The notes: generated by a model not told the origin, from the sequence alone. Shown: positions 25,533 through 34,675, counted from the first letter of the stretch. The stretch: 64,000 nt of DNA from UBA1952 sp965246855 (GCA_965246855.1 CBDFFP010000002.1:868001-932000); one strand, 5' to 3'. Program-made: numbers and translations.

Positions 25533-26540
25533 ATGAACGTCCACAGGTTTGACGAAGAACAGCGCCTGCAATGGGTGAAGCAGCGCCGCAGTGGTGCGCT
25601 CAGCGTAAAGGAAGTGATGCAGCAGGCGGGCATTTCCCGCGCCACGCTCTACAACTGGCTGGCGGAATTTCCTGAACAAGAGGAAGCGCTGGAAGTAGCC
25701 GTTGCCGAAGCGCCCACGCCGCCGAAAATTGAACTTCAAAGAAGCGGAACCGCCCGCTGGCAAATGTTGCAGGATGCGCTCGCCGTGGTGGATACCGACA
25801 CAACGGTGCGTCAATCTTTGGTGCGCCAGCTGGTGCGCAAACACACCCTTTCCATTGCCCAAGCCTGCGCCATTGCCGGTCTTTCGGAAGACGCCTTTGA
25901 ACACAAAGCCCGCAAGCCCGAAGCCGAAGACCGCGAGGTGTATGAAGCCCTTTGCCGCTTGTTGGAAGAAGATGCTTCCCGGCAGTTTGAAGAGTTGATT
26001 TTGTTGCTGCGTAAAATGGAGCCTTCGTGGCCGCGCAAACAAATCCGTCGCATCTACAAGGAAGCACGGCTCTACCAACTTCGTTCGCGCAAGCGTACTC
26101 CGCCGCCGGTTCCAATACCACAAACCCCCACCGAAGCCGAACCAGAAAAAGTTCTTTCTTCAAGCGCGCCGCAACGCCGACAGCGCCCTGATGCAGTGTG
26201 GCTCATGGGCATCACCGAAACCACAAAAGGACAAGTGCTTTTCGCGGTGGACAGCGCGGACAATGCAGGCCTCGGCGTTGTATTTATCTCGCAAACGGAA
26301 GGCACAGCCGGGGAAGCCGCCCTGATGCGTTTTCTGGCAGAGACGGCAGAAGTGGTAGGTATGCCACGTAAGGTGCGTGTGCCGGGGACGGCGCCTTTTA
26401 ATGCCCGCGAGGTGCTGCGCTGGGCGATGCAGCAGCAGGTGTCTTTACAAACCGCGTCCTTTAGCCGGGACGAAAACGTGGCGGAATGGAAGACGCTGTC
26501 GCAGAGCGTAGCGAAGCAGTTGGAGGAAGGCGGATTTTGA
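25533..26540 (+). CDS. IS3-type transposase-derived protein, apparently catalytically dead
   Basis: 335 residues, uninterrupted. Residues 1-50 form an OrfA-like helix-turn-helix (SVKEVMQQAGISRATLYNWL). Residues 95-190 resemble the OrfB N-terminal part (LVRKHTLSIAQACAIAGLSEDAFEHKA ... WPRKQIRRIYKEARL). Residues 210-330 align by pattern with the integrase core (AVWLMGITETTKGQVLFAVDSAD), but the DDE Asp of W-x-D-IT is Gly, the second Asp (HSDxG) is replaced (VRVPGTAPF), and only NVAEW recalls the DNA..E end. OrfA and OrfB are fused in one frame. No terminal repeats were found. A DNA-binding domesticated protein is likely. Confidence 0.65.
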   Translation: MNVHRFDEEQRLQWVKQRRSGALSVKEVMQQAGISRATLYNWLAEFPEQEEALEVAVAEAPTPPKIELQRSGTARWQMLQDALAVVDTDTTVRQSLVRQLVRKHTLSIAQACAIAGLSEDAFEHKARKPEAEDREVYEALCRLLEEDASRQFEELILLLRKMEPSWPRKQIRRIYKEARLYQLRSRKRTPPPVPIPQTPTEAEPEKVLSSSAPQRRQRPDAVWLMGITETTKGQVLFAVDSADNAGLGVVFISQTEGTAGEAALMRFLAETAEVVGMPRKVRVPGTAPFNAREVLRWAMQQQVSLQTASFSRDENVAEWKTLSQSVAKQLEEGGF

Positions 26541-26574
26541 TAAGTGGGTAAGGGGATAGGGGGCACTTTTTGTT

Positions 26575-26702
26575 CCACGACTTGCGAGTCGTGGCAATTG
26601 CTATTCGTCCCTTTCAGGGACGTTTTTACCTGCAAAGGGAAAGCACTCTGAAACAGTTTGATATCAACTTGCCTTGTGTTCCACGACTCGCAAGTCGTGG
26701 AA
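26575..26702. repeat. Two-hairpin REP-like element plus a third palindrome
   Basis: Stem 1 CCACGACT/AGTCGTGG (26575-26582, 26587-26594), linker CAATTGCTATT, stem 2 CGTCCC/GGGACG around a TTTCA loop (26606-26622), then at 26679-26702 TTCCACGACT/AGTCGTGGAA. The stem 1-linker-stem 2 layout recurs at 61716-61764 with different stem 2 bases but the same loop and linker. Confidence 0.8.
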
Positions 26703-26711
26703 CACAAGAAG

Positions 26712-28097
26712 CTAAATCACCACCACCGCCAACTGCGCCGCATAGCTCGCGCCAAAAGCCGCTCGGCTGCTGAAATCCACTTTGGAAAGATCAAAGGACA
26801 GCGTCGGAGAAACGGCCTTCCCGGAAGAAATCAGTTCTCCGACAGTAGCCTTAATCAGTGGCTCATTCAGCTTCTGGGTGCCAATATCGTAGAAGTCATC
26901 CCGCAGGCCGAGGTCGGTGAAAAAGCGCGGGTGTAGCACGGCGCAAAGCAAGAGCGTAAGTCCACTCACCGCATCAGGCAGCGTGAATAGATAGCGGTCA
27001 TAAAGCGGCCCGAATTCAATCATCTGCAACACCAGTTCCGGCTGCTTTCGCGCTTCATAAACCGCCGCGTCTCGCAAGGCAGAAAGAATGTTTTCGCGCA
27101 TCCGGTCGGCCTTTGGCGGGTCGGTAACGGAGAAGGTGCTGCGCGTCCGGTGCAGGCATTGGGTCACTTCTTCCCGTGACCACGAAAGCAATCCTTGCAA
27201 CGCCGTCCGCATCTGCTGATTGCGTTGTATCAGAGGCTTGTCAGGCTGTTTGCGATAATAGCCGGAAATCTTTTCCAGTTCCAACATCAGCCGCCCCTCG
27301 GGCGAAAGCAGAAAGTCCAGCCGGTACACCGCGCAGAGGTAGATGCGCGCAATGGCCTCGGCGTACAGGTCTCTGTCCAACGTGTCGGCGAGTTGCAACG
27401 CCCGCTCCGTCCAGCGTTGAAAAGCCTTCCATTTGGCAGCCAGCTCCCGTTCTGGCATCACGTCCACAGGCGCGTGCGGCACGGCTTCCAGGTCGCGGAA
27501 ATCAGTTGTCAAACTATCGTCCTGCCGGTCTGACTTAAGAGCCAACTCTTGCAAGCCCTCAAACAACTTGTGCGGCGATGCGGTGGCTGCGTCAGTATCA
27601 AAAACAAAATGGAAAACACTTTTTTCATCCAGCCCCACACTGGTGTAGCGCAACTCGTAATTCAATTCTAAAAGACGGCGCATCACGGCTGTTCCGGGAT
27701 TCGGCGAAGAAGCAAGCGGTACACAAGCATGAATGAAAGCACCGTCAAAAACGCCTTCAATAAAGCTGGAGCCTTGCGCGATTTGAAAATGCAGCTTCCC
27801 GTCCGTTTCGTCTTTATGCCAAGAAACAGATCCTTCTTCATCCCGGAGATAGTGTAGGAAAGTCTCCAACGCTTCTGCGTATTTCTCTTCGTTGAAAAGC
27901 ACGTCTGCTTCGCCCCACAACGCTTTTTGCTCCGGCGTGCGATTGTTGTCGCTGTAATGGCCCCACTGCATTTCTTCAAGCCCGGAGAAAGGCCACGTAG
28001 AAGTTAGAGGCGCTTCTTTGTGAACTTTCCAGTGCTTGCCGGCAGCCTTTAAGTCAAAAGGATGAAGGATCTTGTGAAGCAGCGGGGGCAGGTGCAT
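26712..28097 (-). CDS. Hypothetical cytoplasmic protein
   Basis: 461 residues, no signal peptide or membrane helix; ATG at 28097 (MHLPPLLHKILHPFDLKAAG). The first 200 residues alternate short strands and helices (KLHFQIAQGSSFIEGVFDGAFIHACVPLA ... ELNYELRYTSVGLDEKSVFHFVF), a pattern seen in YbjN-like or type III chaperone-like folds. The rest is helical (LADTLDRDLYAEAIARIYLCAVYRLDFLL). I do not recognise a family and assign no function. It ends near the palindrome at 26679-26702, which may end transcription. Confidence 0.75.
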   Translation of the reverse strand: MHLPPLLHKILHPFDLKAAGKHWKVHKEAPLTSTWPFSGLEEMQWGHYSDNNRTPEQKALWGEADVLFNEEKYAEALETFLHYLRDEEGSVSWHKDETDGKLHFQIAQGSSFIEGVFDGAFIHACVPLASSPNPGTAVMRRLLELNYELRYTSVGLDEKSVFHFVFDTDAATASPHKLFEGLQELALKSDRQDDSLTTDFRDLEAVPHAPVDVMPERELAAKWKAFQRWTERALQLADTLDRDLYAEAIARIYLCAVYRLDFLLSPEGRLMLELEKISGYYRKQPDKPLIQRNQQMRTALQGLLSWSREEVTQCLHRTRSTFSVTDPPKADRMRENILSALRDAAVYEARKQPELVLQMIEFGPLYDRYLFTLPDAVSGLTLLLCAVLHPRFFTDLGLRDDFYDIGTQKLNEPLIKATVGELISSGKAVSPTLSFDLSKVDFSSRAAFGASYAAQLAVVVI

Positions 28098-28184
28098 AAA
28101 AAGGGAAAAGGTAGCAAATTGCGGTGGGAAGTTGAAGGCGCAAAATCCGGAGTGACCATGCAAACAGCCGAAAGTCGGTGCCGG

Positions 28185-28192
28185 TATCTTTG
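28185..28192 (+). promoter_or_regulatory. -7 element of the SUI1 gene
   Basis: TATCTTTG, exact TAnnTTTG, 27 bases before the ATG at 28220; also supports that start over the upstream in-frame codon at 28178. Confidence 0.5.
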
Positions 28193-28219
28193 CGCTTTCT
28201 ACTTCTGGAAAGCATTTTT

Positions 28220-28537
28220 ATGGCGAAACCCAAAAGCGGCGGCCTTGTTTACAGCACCGATCCCAACTACCGACCGGCAACGCAAAAGGCCACTGCCGAG
28301 ATCCCGAACAGCACCCAAAAGCTGCGCCTGCGCTTAGAAAAGCGCAACGGCAAACCCACCACCGTCATCGCCGGATTTACGGGGCCGGACAGTGCATTAG
28401 AAGCCCTTGCAAAACATCTGAAAACCAAAGCCGGAACGGGCGGCTCCGCCAAAGAAGGACTGATTCTGATTCAGGGCGACGTGCGCGAAAAATGCATCGT
28501 CTGGTTGAAGGAATGGGGGGCGAAAGACGTAAAATAG
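28220..28537 (+). CDS. eIF1/SUI1-like translation factor (YciH family)
   Basis: 105 residues, MAKPKSGGLVYSTDPNYRP then the SUI1 fold: KLRLRLEKRNGKPTTVIAGFTG, ALAKHLKTKAGTGGSAKEGLILIQGD and REKCIVWLKEWGAKDVK. The basic RLEKRNGK-x-T loop and TGGSxKxG match YciH. In bacteria the role in initiation fidelity is still unclear. It converges with galE, whose stop lies 7 bases beyond. Confidence 0.92.
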   Translation: MAKPKSGGLVYSTDPNYRPATQKATAEIPNSTQKLRLRLEKRNGKPTTVIAGFTGPDSALEALAKHLKTKAGTGGSAKEGLILIQGDVREKCIVWLKEWGAKDVK

Positions 28538-28544
28538 GTTGCCC

Positions 28545-29555
28545 CTACAGTTTTTGCTCCCACTCCCAAGCCGTGCGCATAGAATCGTCCAGCGTGTATT
28601 GGGTATTCCAGCCCAGGGCGGTGCGGGCCTTGTCGTTGTTGGCATACACAGCAATCACATCGCCTTCGCGGCGCGGGCCGATTTCATAGTTCAGCTTTAC
28701 GCCGCTCACCTTTTCAAAAGCCTGAATCATTTCCAGCGTCGTAACGCCATTGCCCGTGCCGAGGTTATAGACCTCGCAGTTGCTTTGGTAGTTGCCAGCC
28801 AGCGTTTGCTGGAGGGCTTTGGTGTGCGCGTCGGCAATGTCCATCACGTGGATATAATCGCGGATGCAGGAGCCGTCGCGCGTGTCGTAGTCGTTGCCGA
28901 AGACGGTCATTTTTCCGCGCTTGCCAATGCCGGTTTGCGTAATCACCGGAACCAGATTTTCCGGCTTTTCCTGCAACTCGCCAATGATGGTGGTTGTGTG
29001 CGCGCCCACCGGGTTGAAGTAGCGCAGGAGCGTAATCGCCAGATTCGGATACGCGCGGGACACGTCCTGACAAATCTGCTCGCCCATCACCTTCGTGCGG
29101 GCATAGGCACATTGTGCTTCGGCCAGCGGCGTGGTTTCTACCACCGGCAGCTCGTCCACGTTTCCATACACGGAGCAGGAAGAGGAAAACACAAAGCTCT
29201 TCACGCCAAAATCCACCGCGCATTGCAGCATGTTGATGAGGGAGCGCAGGTTGTTGTCAAAATACTTCAGCGGCTCGGCCACGCTTTCCGGTACGCTCTT
29301 GTAGGCGGCGAAGTGGATAATGCCTTCAATGTCGCGGTGTTCTTCAAAAATTTTGCGCGTGGCGTTTTCGTCGCGCAAGTCCACCACATAGTTCTGAATG
29401 GGGCGGCCCAAAAGCTTTTCGATGCCCGCATTCATGCGCAGGGAGCCACGCGAGAGATTGTCCACCGAGATGACCTCAAAGCCTTTGTTGATGAGGTCTA
29501 CAATGGTGTGCCCGCCGATGTAGCCACAGCCGCCGGTGACGAGAATTTTTTTCAT
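28545..29555 (-). CDS. galE: UDP-glucose 4-epimerase
   Basis: 336 residues, extended SDR: GGCGYIGGHTIVDL (NAD-binding GxxGxxG), FAAYKSVPES, SSSCSVYGN (catalytic Ser) and YARTKVMGE (YxxxK), NPVGAHT and ISLGTG-equivalent NLGTGNGVTTLEM; C-terminal RREGDVIAVYANNDKA. It interconverts UDP-glucose and UDP-galactose for envelope polysaccharides. Length is exact for the family. Nothing suggests a dedicated polysaccharide operon here. Confidence 0.95.
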   Translation of the reverse strand: MKKILVTGGCGYIGGHTIVDLINKGFEVISVDNLSRGSLRMNAGIEKLLGRPIQNYVVDLRDENATRKIFEEHRDIEGIIHFAAYKSVPESVAEPLKYFDNNLRSLINMLQCAVDFGVKSFVFSSSCSVYGNVDELPVVETTPLAEAQCAYARTKVMGEQICQDVSRAYPNLAITLLRYFNPVGAHTTTIIGELQEKPENLVPVITQTGIGKRGKMTVFGNDYDTRDGSCIRDYIHVMDIADAHTKALQQTLAGNYQSNCEVYNLGTGNGVTTLEMIQAFEKVSGVKLNYEIGPRREGDVIAVYANNDKARTALGWNTQYTLDDSMRTAWEWEQKL

Positions 29556-29618
29556 GCAGTCTTGATAGTTTAAGAGACAAAGAAACGGAACAGCGCGGAA
29601 AGGAAAGTTTTTTGTCGG

Positions 29619-29691
29619 AAATCTTTTGTTACCCCAAAGGGGTCTTGCCAGCTGGTGTCAGCTAAGATCCCTTCGGGAGGACAAAAGATTA
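29619..29691. repeat. Dispersed AATCTTTTGT...ACAAAAGATT element
   Basis: An inverted repeat (AATCTTTTGT / ACAAAAGATT) encloses ACCCC-AAAGG-GGT and GATCCCTTCGGGAGG. Relatives lie at 36845-36939 and 53996-54150. Stem ends are the same in all; interiors vary. Confidence 0.6.
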
Positions 29692-29795
29692 TCGCCACAG
29701 AGAGAACGCGCCTCTTGGCGCATTCCTACACAATCAGATGGGCGGACATGCGCAACGTGTCCATACCGGGAATCCCCTTTTGTCTTTTGTCTCGC

Positions 29796-29818
29796 GGGCG
29801 ACCACATAGGGGCGCCCC
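29796..29818. repeat. REP-like hairpin, GGGCGACC family (degenerate)
   Basis: GGGCGACC then GGGGCGCCCCTACC; one arm base differs from the copy at 13970. It abuts the stop codon of the MsbA-like gene. Confidence 0.55.
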
Positions 29819-31614
29819 TACCGTACCTGTTGCATCTGAATCAGCTTGTGGTATTCGCCTCCCTGCGCCAGCAAAGCTTCATGCGTTCCGCGTTCTTTGA
29901 TGCGGCCCTTTTCCAGCACAATAATCTCGTCGGCATTCTGCACGGTAGAAAGCCGGTGCGCAATTACGATGCATGTCCGGTTGGCCATCAGCTTGTTAAT
30001 CGCGTCCTGCACGATGCGCTCGCTGTAAGTATCCAGCGAAGAAGTGGCTTCATCCAGAATCAAAATCGGCGGGTTTTTCAGGATAGCGCGGGCAATGGTG
30101 ATACGCTGTCTTTCTCCCCCACTCAAGCGGTTTCCCCTATCGCCTGCAAAGGTTTGCAAGCCTTCTGTTTTCTCCTCAATAAAATGCCCGGCGTGGGCCA
30201 CCATCACCGCCTCTTCCACCTGCTGCTGCGTGCCTTCGGGTCTGCCCATGCGGATGTTGGCTTCCAGCGTGTCGTTGAAGAGAATGGGGTCTTGGTTCAC
30301 AATGCCGATGAGGTTGCGCAGGTCGGCAATCACATAGTCGCGGATGTCCACGCCGTCCAATAAAATGCGCCCGCCGGTTACGTCGTAGAAGCGCGGAATA
30401 AGGTCGGCCAGCGTGCTTTTTCCCGCGCCGCTTGCACCTACAAGCGCCACCGTTTTTCCTTTCCCGATGCGCAAGCTGATGTCGGAAAGAACAGGTGTAT
30501 TGCCATACCCAAAAGAGACGTTCTCGAAAACGAGTTCGCTCTTGAAATCTCCAACCGGAAGGGCGTCGGGCTTTTGAGAAAGCGGGTTGGGCTGGTCCAG
30601 AATATGATTCACACGGTCAAGTGCTGCCTGTCCTTTGCGGATGTTCATAAAGGCCGAAGCCAGATTCTTAAATGGATTGATGACCTGCGAAAGCATGGCG
30701 ATGAACGTGAACAGCCACTCCGGCGAAGCCTGTTGCCGGAAGATGAGATTGCCACCATACCACAGCACAACTCCCACCACGATAATACCCATTGTTTCTG
30801 ACAGCGGGGAGCCTAATTCGCGCCGGTAAGCAATGGTGTTGCGGATTCGTAAGTCGGATTCGTTTATCGCGTCAAAACGGTGCTTTTGGGCCGCTTCGGC
30901 GTTAAAGGATTTCACTACGCGCATCCCCGCAATGGTTTCATCCATCACGTTCAGCATCTGCGCCGTTTTTTCCTGCACGGCGTTGGAGTGGCGGCGTAAG
31001 GAGCGCCCGATGCGCCCGATTAAAGCCATCACCGGCAGCATCAAAAGCAGAAACAGCGTCAGCTTGTAATTGATGATGAGGAGTGAGGCAATAAAGAAAA
31101 TGATGGTGAAAATCTCCTTGACGAATACCTCCATCGTAGAGACGATAGACTGCTGAATCTCCGTCACGTCGTTGGTCATGCGCGAGATAAGGTCTCCTTT
31201 GCTTTCCTCCGTAAAAAAGCCCACCGGTAGTTCCAGAATTTTCCCAAAGAGCTTTTCCCGCAGCCGCATGATAAGGGCATGGCGCATGGGATGTAACAGG
31301 CACTGCGAGAGATAGAAAAACAGGTTTTTCAACACCGAAAACCCAACGATGATGCCGATGAGAATGGCCAGCGCCGTCGTCTTGTTGTAGTGACGTACCA
31401 AGTCGTTGGTGGCATTTGTGATGCTGCTCAAAATGCCGGAACCTGTTGCCGACGACCAGGAACTGCCACCGGAAAAAAGCACCTGCAGGGAAGGCGCAAG
31501 CATCGCCAGCGAAAACGCCGAAAACACCGTGTATAGCACCACGGTTAGGAAGAACAGAAAGACCTTTAGCTTGTAATCTTTCAGGTAGGCGACGAGTCTG
31601 GAAATGCCTTTCAT
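29818..31614 (-). CDS. ABC exporter, MsbA-like (fused permease-ATPase)
   Basis: 598 residues: six-helix exporter domain (about 1-320: VFLFFLTVVLYTVFSAFSLAM, ILIGIIVGFSVLKNLFFYL) and a nucleotide-binding domain with Walker A VGASGAGKSTLADLI, signature LSGGERQRITIARAIL, Walker B ILILDEATSSLD and VIAHRLSTV. Homodimeric exporters of this type flip lipid A or lipids, or export drugs. The substrate is not shown by the sequence; an lpxB gene lies 3 kb upstream. The start lies 12 bases after the cysS stop, so cysS and this gene form one transcript. Confidence 0.9.
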   Translation of the reverse strand: MKGISRLVAYLKDYKLKVFLFFLTVVLYTVFSAFSLAMLAPSLQVLFSGGSSWSSATGSGILSSITNATNDLVRHYNKTTALAILIGIIVGFSVLKNLFFYLSQCLLHPMRHALIMRLREKLFGKILELPVGFFTEESKGDLISRMTNDVTEIQQSIVSTMEVFVKEIFTIIFFIASLLIINYKLTLFLLLMLPVMALIGRIGRSLRRHSNAVQEKTAQMLNVMDETIAGMRVVKSFNAEAAQKHRFDAINESDLRIRNTIAYRRELGSPLSETMGIIVVGVVLWYGGNLIFRQQASPEWLFTFIAMLSQVINPFKNLASAFMNIRKGQAALDRVNHILDQPNPLSQKPDALPVGDFKSELVFENVSFGYGNTPVLSDISLRIGKGKTVALVGASGAGKSTLADLIPRFYDVTGGRILLDGVDIRDYVIADLRNLIGIVNQDPILFNDTLEANIRMGRPEGTQQQVEEAVMVAHAGHFIEEKTEGLQTFAGDRGNRLSGGERQRITIARAILKNPPILILDEATSSLDTYSERIVQDAINKLMANRTCIVIAHRLSTVQNADEIIVLEKGRIKERGTHEALLAQGGEYHKLIQMQQVR

Positions 31615-31626
31615 AGTGCGCCCGTC

Positions 31627-33108
31627 TTAGGCGTTTTCAAGGGTGTAGGAAACCGTTCCGTCCTTGCCGTCTTTAAGCTGTACGCCAGCGGCCAAAAGCT
31701 TGTCGCGGATGGCATCAGACGTGGCCCAGTCTTTACGCAGCTTCGCTTCCTTGCGGATGTCTATCAATACAGAAAGGACTTTAGCCAGCGCGTCGGTGTT
31801 CTCGGTTTGGGTCATCGGTTGCAGGCCCAGAATCTCTTCCAGAAAAGTTTTGAAAGTGGCTTGCAGGAGTGAAAGCGTTTGCGCGGAAAGCGCATTCGCA
31901 TCCACCTGCCCGCCTTTGATGCCATTGATAACCGGCGCGAGTTCAAACAGGTTCGCAACCACTTTCGCGGTGTTGAAATCATCGTTCATGAAATCGGTGC
32001 ATTCTTCGCAAAGCTTCGCGATTTCTTCGTCCATCGTGCCGCTTTCTGTGGTGGAAGAAAGCTCCTTCAAAACCTCATAGGCTTCCCACAAACGCTTCAG
32101 TGCGCGCTCGCTCCCCTGCAAGGCTTCGTTGGAAAAATCCAGCGTGCTGCGGTAGTGGGTTTGCAGGATGTTGAAGCGCACCACCATTGGGTGATAGCCT
32201 TGCTCCAACAGCGGGTGATTGCCGGAAAAAAGCTCCGTCAGCTTGATGATGTTGTTGTAGCTGCGGCCCATCTTCTTGCCGTTGATGGTGATCATGTTGT
32301 TGTGCATCCAGTACTTTACCGGCGCGTGGCCGTGGGCAATGGTGCTTTGCGCAATCTCCGATTCGTGGTGTGGAAACTGCAAGTCCATCCCGCCGCCGTG
32401 AATGTCAAACGCATCGCCGAGATACTTCGCGCTCATCGCCGAGCATTCAATATGCCAGCCCGGAAAGCCTTCTCCCCACGGCGAAGGCCAACGCTGAATA
32501 TGCTGCGGCGGCGCAGCTTTCCAAAGCGCAAAATCCACCTTTTCGCGCTTCTCTTCCTGTCCTTCCAATTCGCGGGTAGTCTCCAAAAGGTCATCCAGAA
32601 TTCTTCCCGAAAGCGTTCCATACGGATAGCTTGCCGCATACTTCTTCACATCAAAATACACCGAGCCGTTCACCTCATACGCGTAGCCTTCTGAAATGAT
32701 TTTCTCAATCATCGCAATCTGCTCCGTGATGTGGCCGGTAGCGGTTGGCTCAATGCTCGGCTCTATGTTGTTGAAGGCCGCCATGAGGCGGTGGAAAATG
32801 CTCGTGTATTTATGCACCAACTCCATCGGCTCCAGCTTTTCCAGCTTTGCTTTCTCGCCAATCCGGTCGTTATCGGTACGGTCGTTTTCCTCAAAATGGC
32901 CCGCGTCGGTGATGTTGCGCACATAGCGCACGCGGTATCCCAAGTGTTGCAACCAGCGGTTCACCACATCAAACGTCACGTAGGGCCGTGCGTGTCCCAG
33001 ATGGCTTTCGCCGTTCACCGTTGGGCCGCAGACGTAGAGTCCCACATAGCCGGGCGTGATGGGGCTAAAAGTTTCTTTCTGGCGGGTGTAGGAGTTGTAG
33101 AGCTGCAT
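31627..33108 (-). CDS. cysS: Cysteinyl-tRNA synthetase
   Basis: 493 residues: GLYVCGPTVNGESHLGHARPY contains the first zinc Cys and the HIGH motif (HLGH). WHIECSAM holds another zinc Cys, HHESE adds ligands, and the KMSKS loop reads KKMGRSYNN. C-terminal DALR-like helices and an anticodon-binding tail follow. The frame stays open far upstream through repeats (to 33354), but MQLYNSYTRQKETF at 33108 is the real start, 94 bases after a TAATTTCG box. Linked to the MsbA-like gene. Confidence 0.95.
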   Translation of the reverse strand: MQLYNSYTRQKETFSPITPGYVGLYVCGPTVNGESHLGHARPYVTFDVVNRWLQHLGYRVRYVRNITDAGHFEENDRTDNDRIGEKAKLEKLEPMELVHKYTSIFHRLMAAFNNIEPSIEPTATGHITEQIAMIEKIISEGYAYEVNGSVYFDVKKYAASYPYGTLSGRILDDLLETTRELEGQEEKREKVDFALWKAAPPQHIQRWPSPWGEGFPGWHIECSAMSAKYLGDAFDIHGGGMDLQFPHHESEIAQSTIAHGHAPVKYWMHNNMITINGKKMGRSYNNIIKLTELFSGNHPLLEQGYHPMVVRFNILQTHYRSTLDFSNEALQGSERALKRLWEAYEVLKELSSTTESGTMDEEIAKLCEECTDFMNDDFNTAKVVANLFELAPVINGIKGGQVDANALSAQTLSLLQATFKTFLEEILGLQPMTQTENTDALAKVLSVLIDIRKEAKLRKDWATSDAIRDKLLAAGVQLKDGKDGTVSYTLENA

Positions 33109-33282
33109 GGAAAAGTGGGACGCTTCGCTGTTGGAGTGTTGGAAAGTTGGATGCCTGCGGCGTTGGATAAGGTTGGAGGAACAGCCGGCGAAAGTGGGCC
33201 GCGAAATTAGCACAAGGGGCGCTGCTACATTTTGGAAGAACATTTCTTCGCCGTTATCCCTCCATCCTTTCAACCAATAATA
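33109..33282. repeat. cysS leader with GTTGGAAAGTTGGAT repeats
   Basis: Bases 33129-33180 hold three to four copies of (C/T)GTTGGAnnGTTGGA-type sequence, sharing CGCTTCGC and GTTGGAAAGTTGGAT with the repeat at 35979-36042. Confidence 0.55.
33202..33209 (-). promoter_or_regulatory. -7 element of cysS
   Basis: Minus-strand TAATTTCG, 94 bases upstream of the cysS ATG; the leader would include the GTTGGA repeats. Confidence 0.4.
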
Positions 33283-33449
33283 AAAAACACCTGTTGATGA
33301 CCTCCTGCACATCCGCAGGAAGGGAAAAACACCTGTTGATGTCCTCCTGCACACCTGCAGGGAAGGGAAAATACCTGTTTACATCGTCCTGCACATCTGC
33401 GGGAAGGAAAACACACCTGTTGTAAGCTTCCCGGCCATCGGCGGGGCGG
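33283..33449. repeat. Array D: four units of about 42 bp
   Basis: Units of 42, 43, 40 and 42 bases, each AAAAcACACCTGTTGATG-like followed by a quasi-palindrome (CCTGC-6 bases-GCAGG in units 1 and 2, CCTGC/GCGGG in 3, CCCG/CGGG in 4). The length is twice the 21-base period of the other arrays. It lies between cysS and the DAHP synthase gene. From 33450 to 33617 I see nothing identifiable. Confidence 0.8.
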
Positions 33450-33617
33450 AAAACACAGTTTTTTTATAAGCGATGAAGCATCCGTTGTAAACGAATTAAG
33501 GTTGGCACCAGCTAAACGCTATGTAGCAAATCCTGCGATGGATAGCGACGGCTGCCGCATAGCAATTCCTTTTCCAGGAATCATAAGGCGAGTAAGACAT
33601 CCTGAAGCTCTCCTCCC

Positions 33618-34667
33618 TTACTTCCCCAATATCCGCAACTGCTTCTTCACGCTGCTGAGGTGAATGAGCCGGAACAAATCTGCCACTTCTGCCGGTTCCA
33701 GGCCGTGCTTCGCGGCCCATTCGCTGCGTGTCTCCAATATCTCGCGCCAGCGTTCCGGCTGATAAGCCGTCAGGCCCAACTCTTTTTTGAGCGCACCGAT
33801 TTGCGCTGTTAGGTCGGCGCGGCGGCCCAGCAGATGAATCACTTCGGCATCTATCGCATCCATCTGTCCGCGCAAAAGCTCTAAGCGCGCATCGGTGCTG
33901 CGCGATTGACGCACCACCAGTTCTTCCAACAACGCGCGCAAGGCATCCGGCGTAAGCTGTTGCGCCGCATCACTCAAAGCCGCTTCGGGGTGGATGTGGG
34001 TTTCTATCATCAGCCCGTCAAAGCCCAAGTTCAAGGCTTTTTGCGCTACCGGCCCAACGCCGTCTCTTTTGCCGGAAATATGGCTGGGGTCGCAGATGAT
34101 TTTCAGGTCGGGACGGCGGCGACGCAGCTCAATCGGCACGGCCCACGACGGCGGATTGCGATACGGCGAAGCACCGCCATAAGCCGGAAACCCGCGATGC
34201 ACGGCCCACACATCCGTAAAGCCCGCGCGCTCCATCCGCTCCACACCACCGAGCCACAAATCGGCATCGGGAATCACCGGATTTTTAACCATCACCTGCA
34301 TCGGCGCGCCGCGCAAAGCATCGGCCAGCACCTGCACTGCGAAGGGATTCACGGTGGTGCGCGCGCCAATCCACACTGCTTCTACGCCCGCTTTCAACGC
34401 GACTACTACATGGCTTGCATCGGCCACTTCCACCGCCGCCGCAAAGCCATATTGTTCCTTCACCTCGCGCAGCCACGACAGGGCTTCCACACCTGCGCCT
34501 TCAAAAGCACCGGGCCGCGTGCGCGGCTTCCACACGCCCGCCCGGAAGTAGCGTAGGGACAAGCCCGCCAGTCCAGCCGCCGTAGCCAACACCTGTTCGC
34601 GCGATTCGGCACTGCAAGGCCCGGCAATCAGAATGCTTTTCTCGGTAACGGCGACATCGGGAAACAT
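33618..34667 (-). CDS. Bifunctional DAHP synthase/chorismate mutase
   Basis: 349 residues. N-terminal class I-beta (KDO8P-like) DAHP synthase: SILIAGPCSAESREQV, FRAGVWKPRTRPGAFEG, VWIGARTTVNPFAVQ, VKNPVIPD, CDPSHISGKRD, IETHIHPEAALSDA. C-terminal AroQ chorismate mutase from about 270 (MDAIDAEVIHLLGRRADL). The fusion links the first step of the shikimate pathway to the branch toward Phe/Tyr and allows feedback control; it is common in Bacteroidota. The ATG at 34667 follows a TACTTTTG box by 8 bases. Its mutase domain is duplicated at 23.9 kb. Confidence 0.92.
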   Translation of the reverse strand: MFPDVAVTEKSILIAGPCSAESREQVLATAAGLAGLSLRYFRAGVWKPRTRPGAFEGAGVEALSWLREVKEQYGFAAAVEVADASHVVVALKAGVEAVWIGARTTVNPFAVQVLADALRGAPMQVMVKNPVIPDADLWLGGVERMERAGFTDVWAVHRGFPAYGGASPYRNPPSWAVPIELRRRRPDLKIICDPSHISGKRDGVGPVAQKALNLGFDGLMIETHIHPEAALSDAAQQLTPDALRALLEELVVRQSRSTDARLELLRGQMDAIDAEVIHLLGRRADLTAQIGALKKELGLTAYQPERWREILETRSEWAAKHGLEPAEVADLFRLIHLSSVKKQLRILGK

Positions 34668-34675
34668 AAGGAGCG

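Noticed and set aside
33109..33354. N-terminal extension of cysteinyl-tRNA synthetase
   Set aside because: The added 82 codons translate array D and the GTTGGA repeat; family members start at MQLYNSYTR-like sequence.
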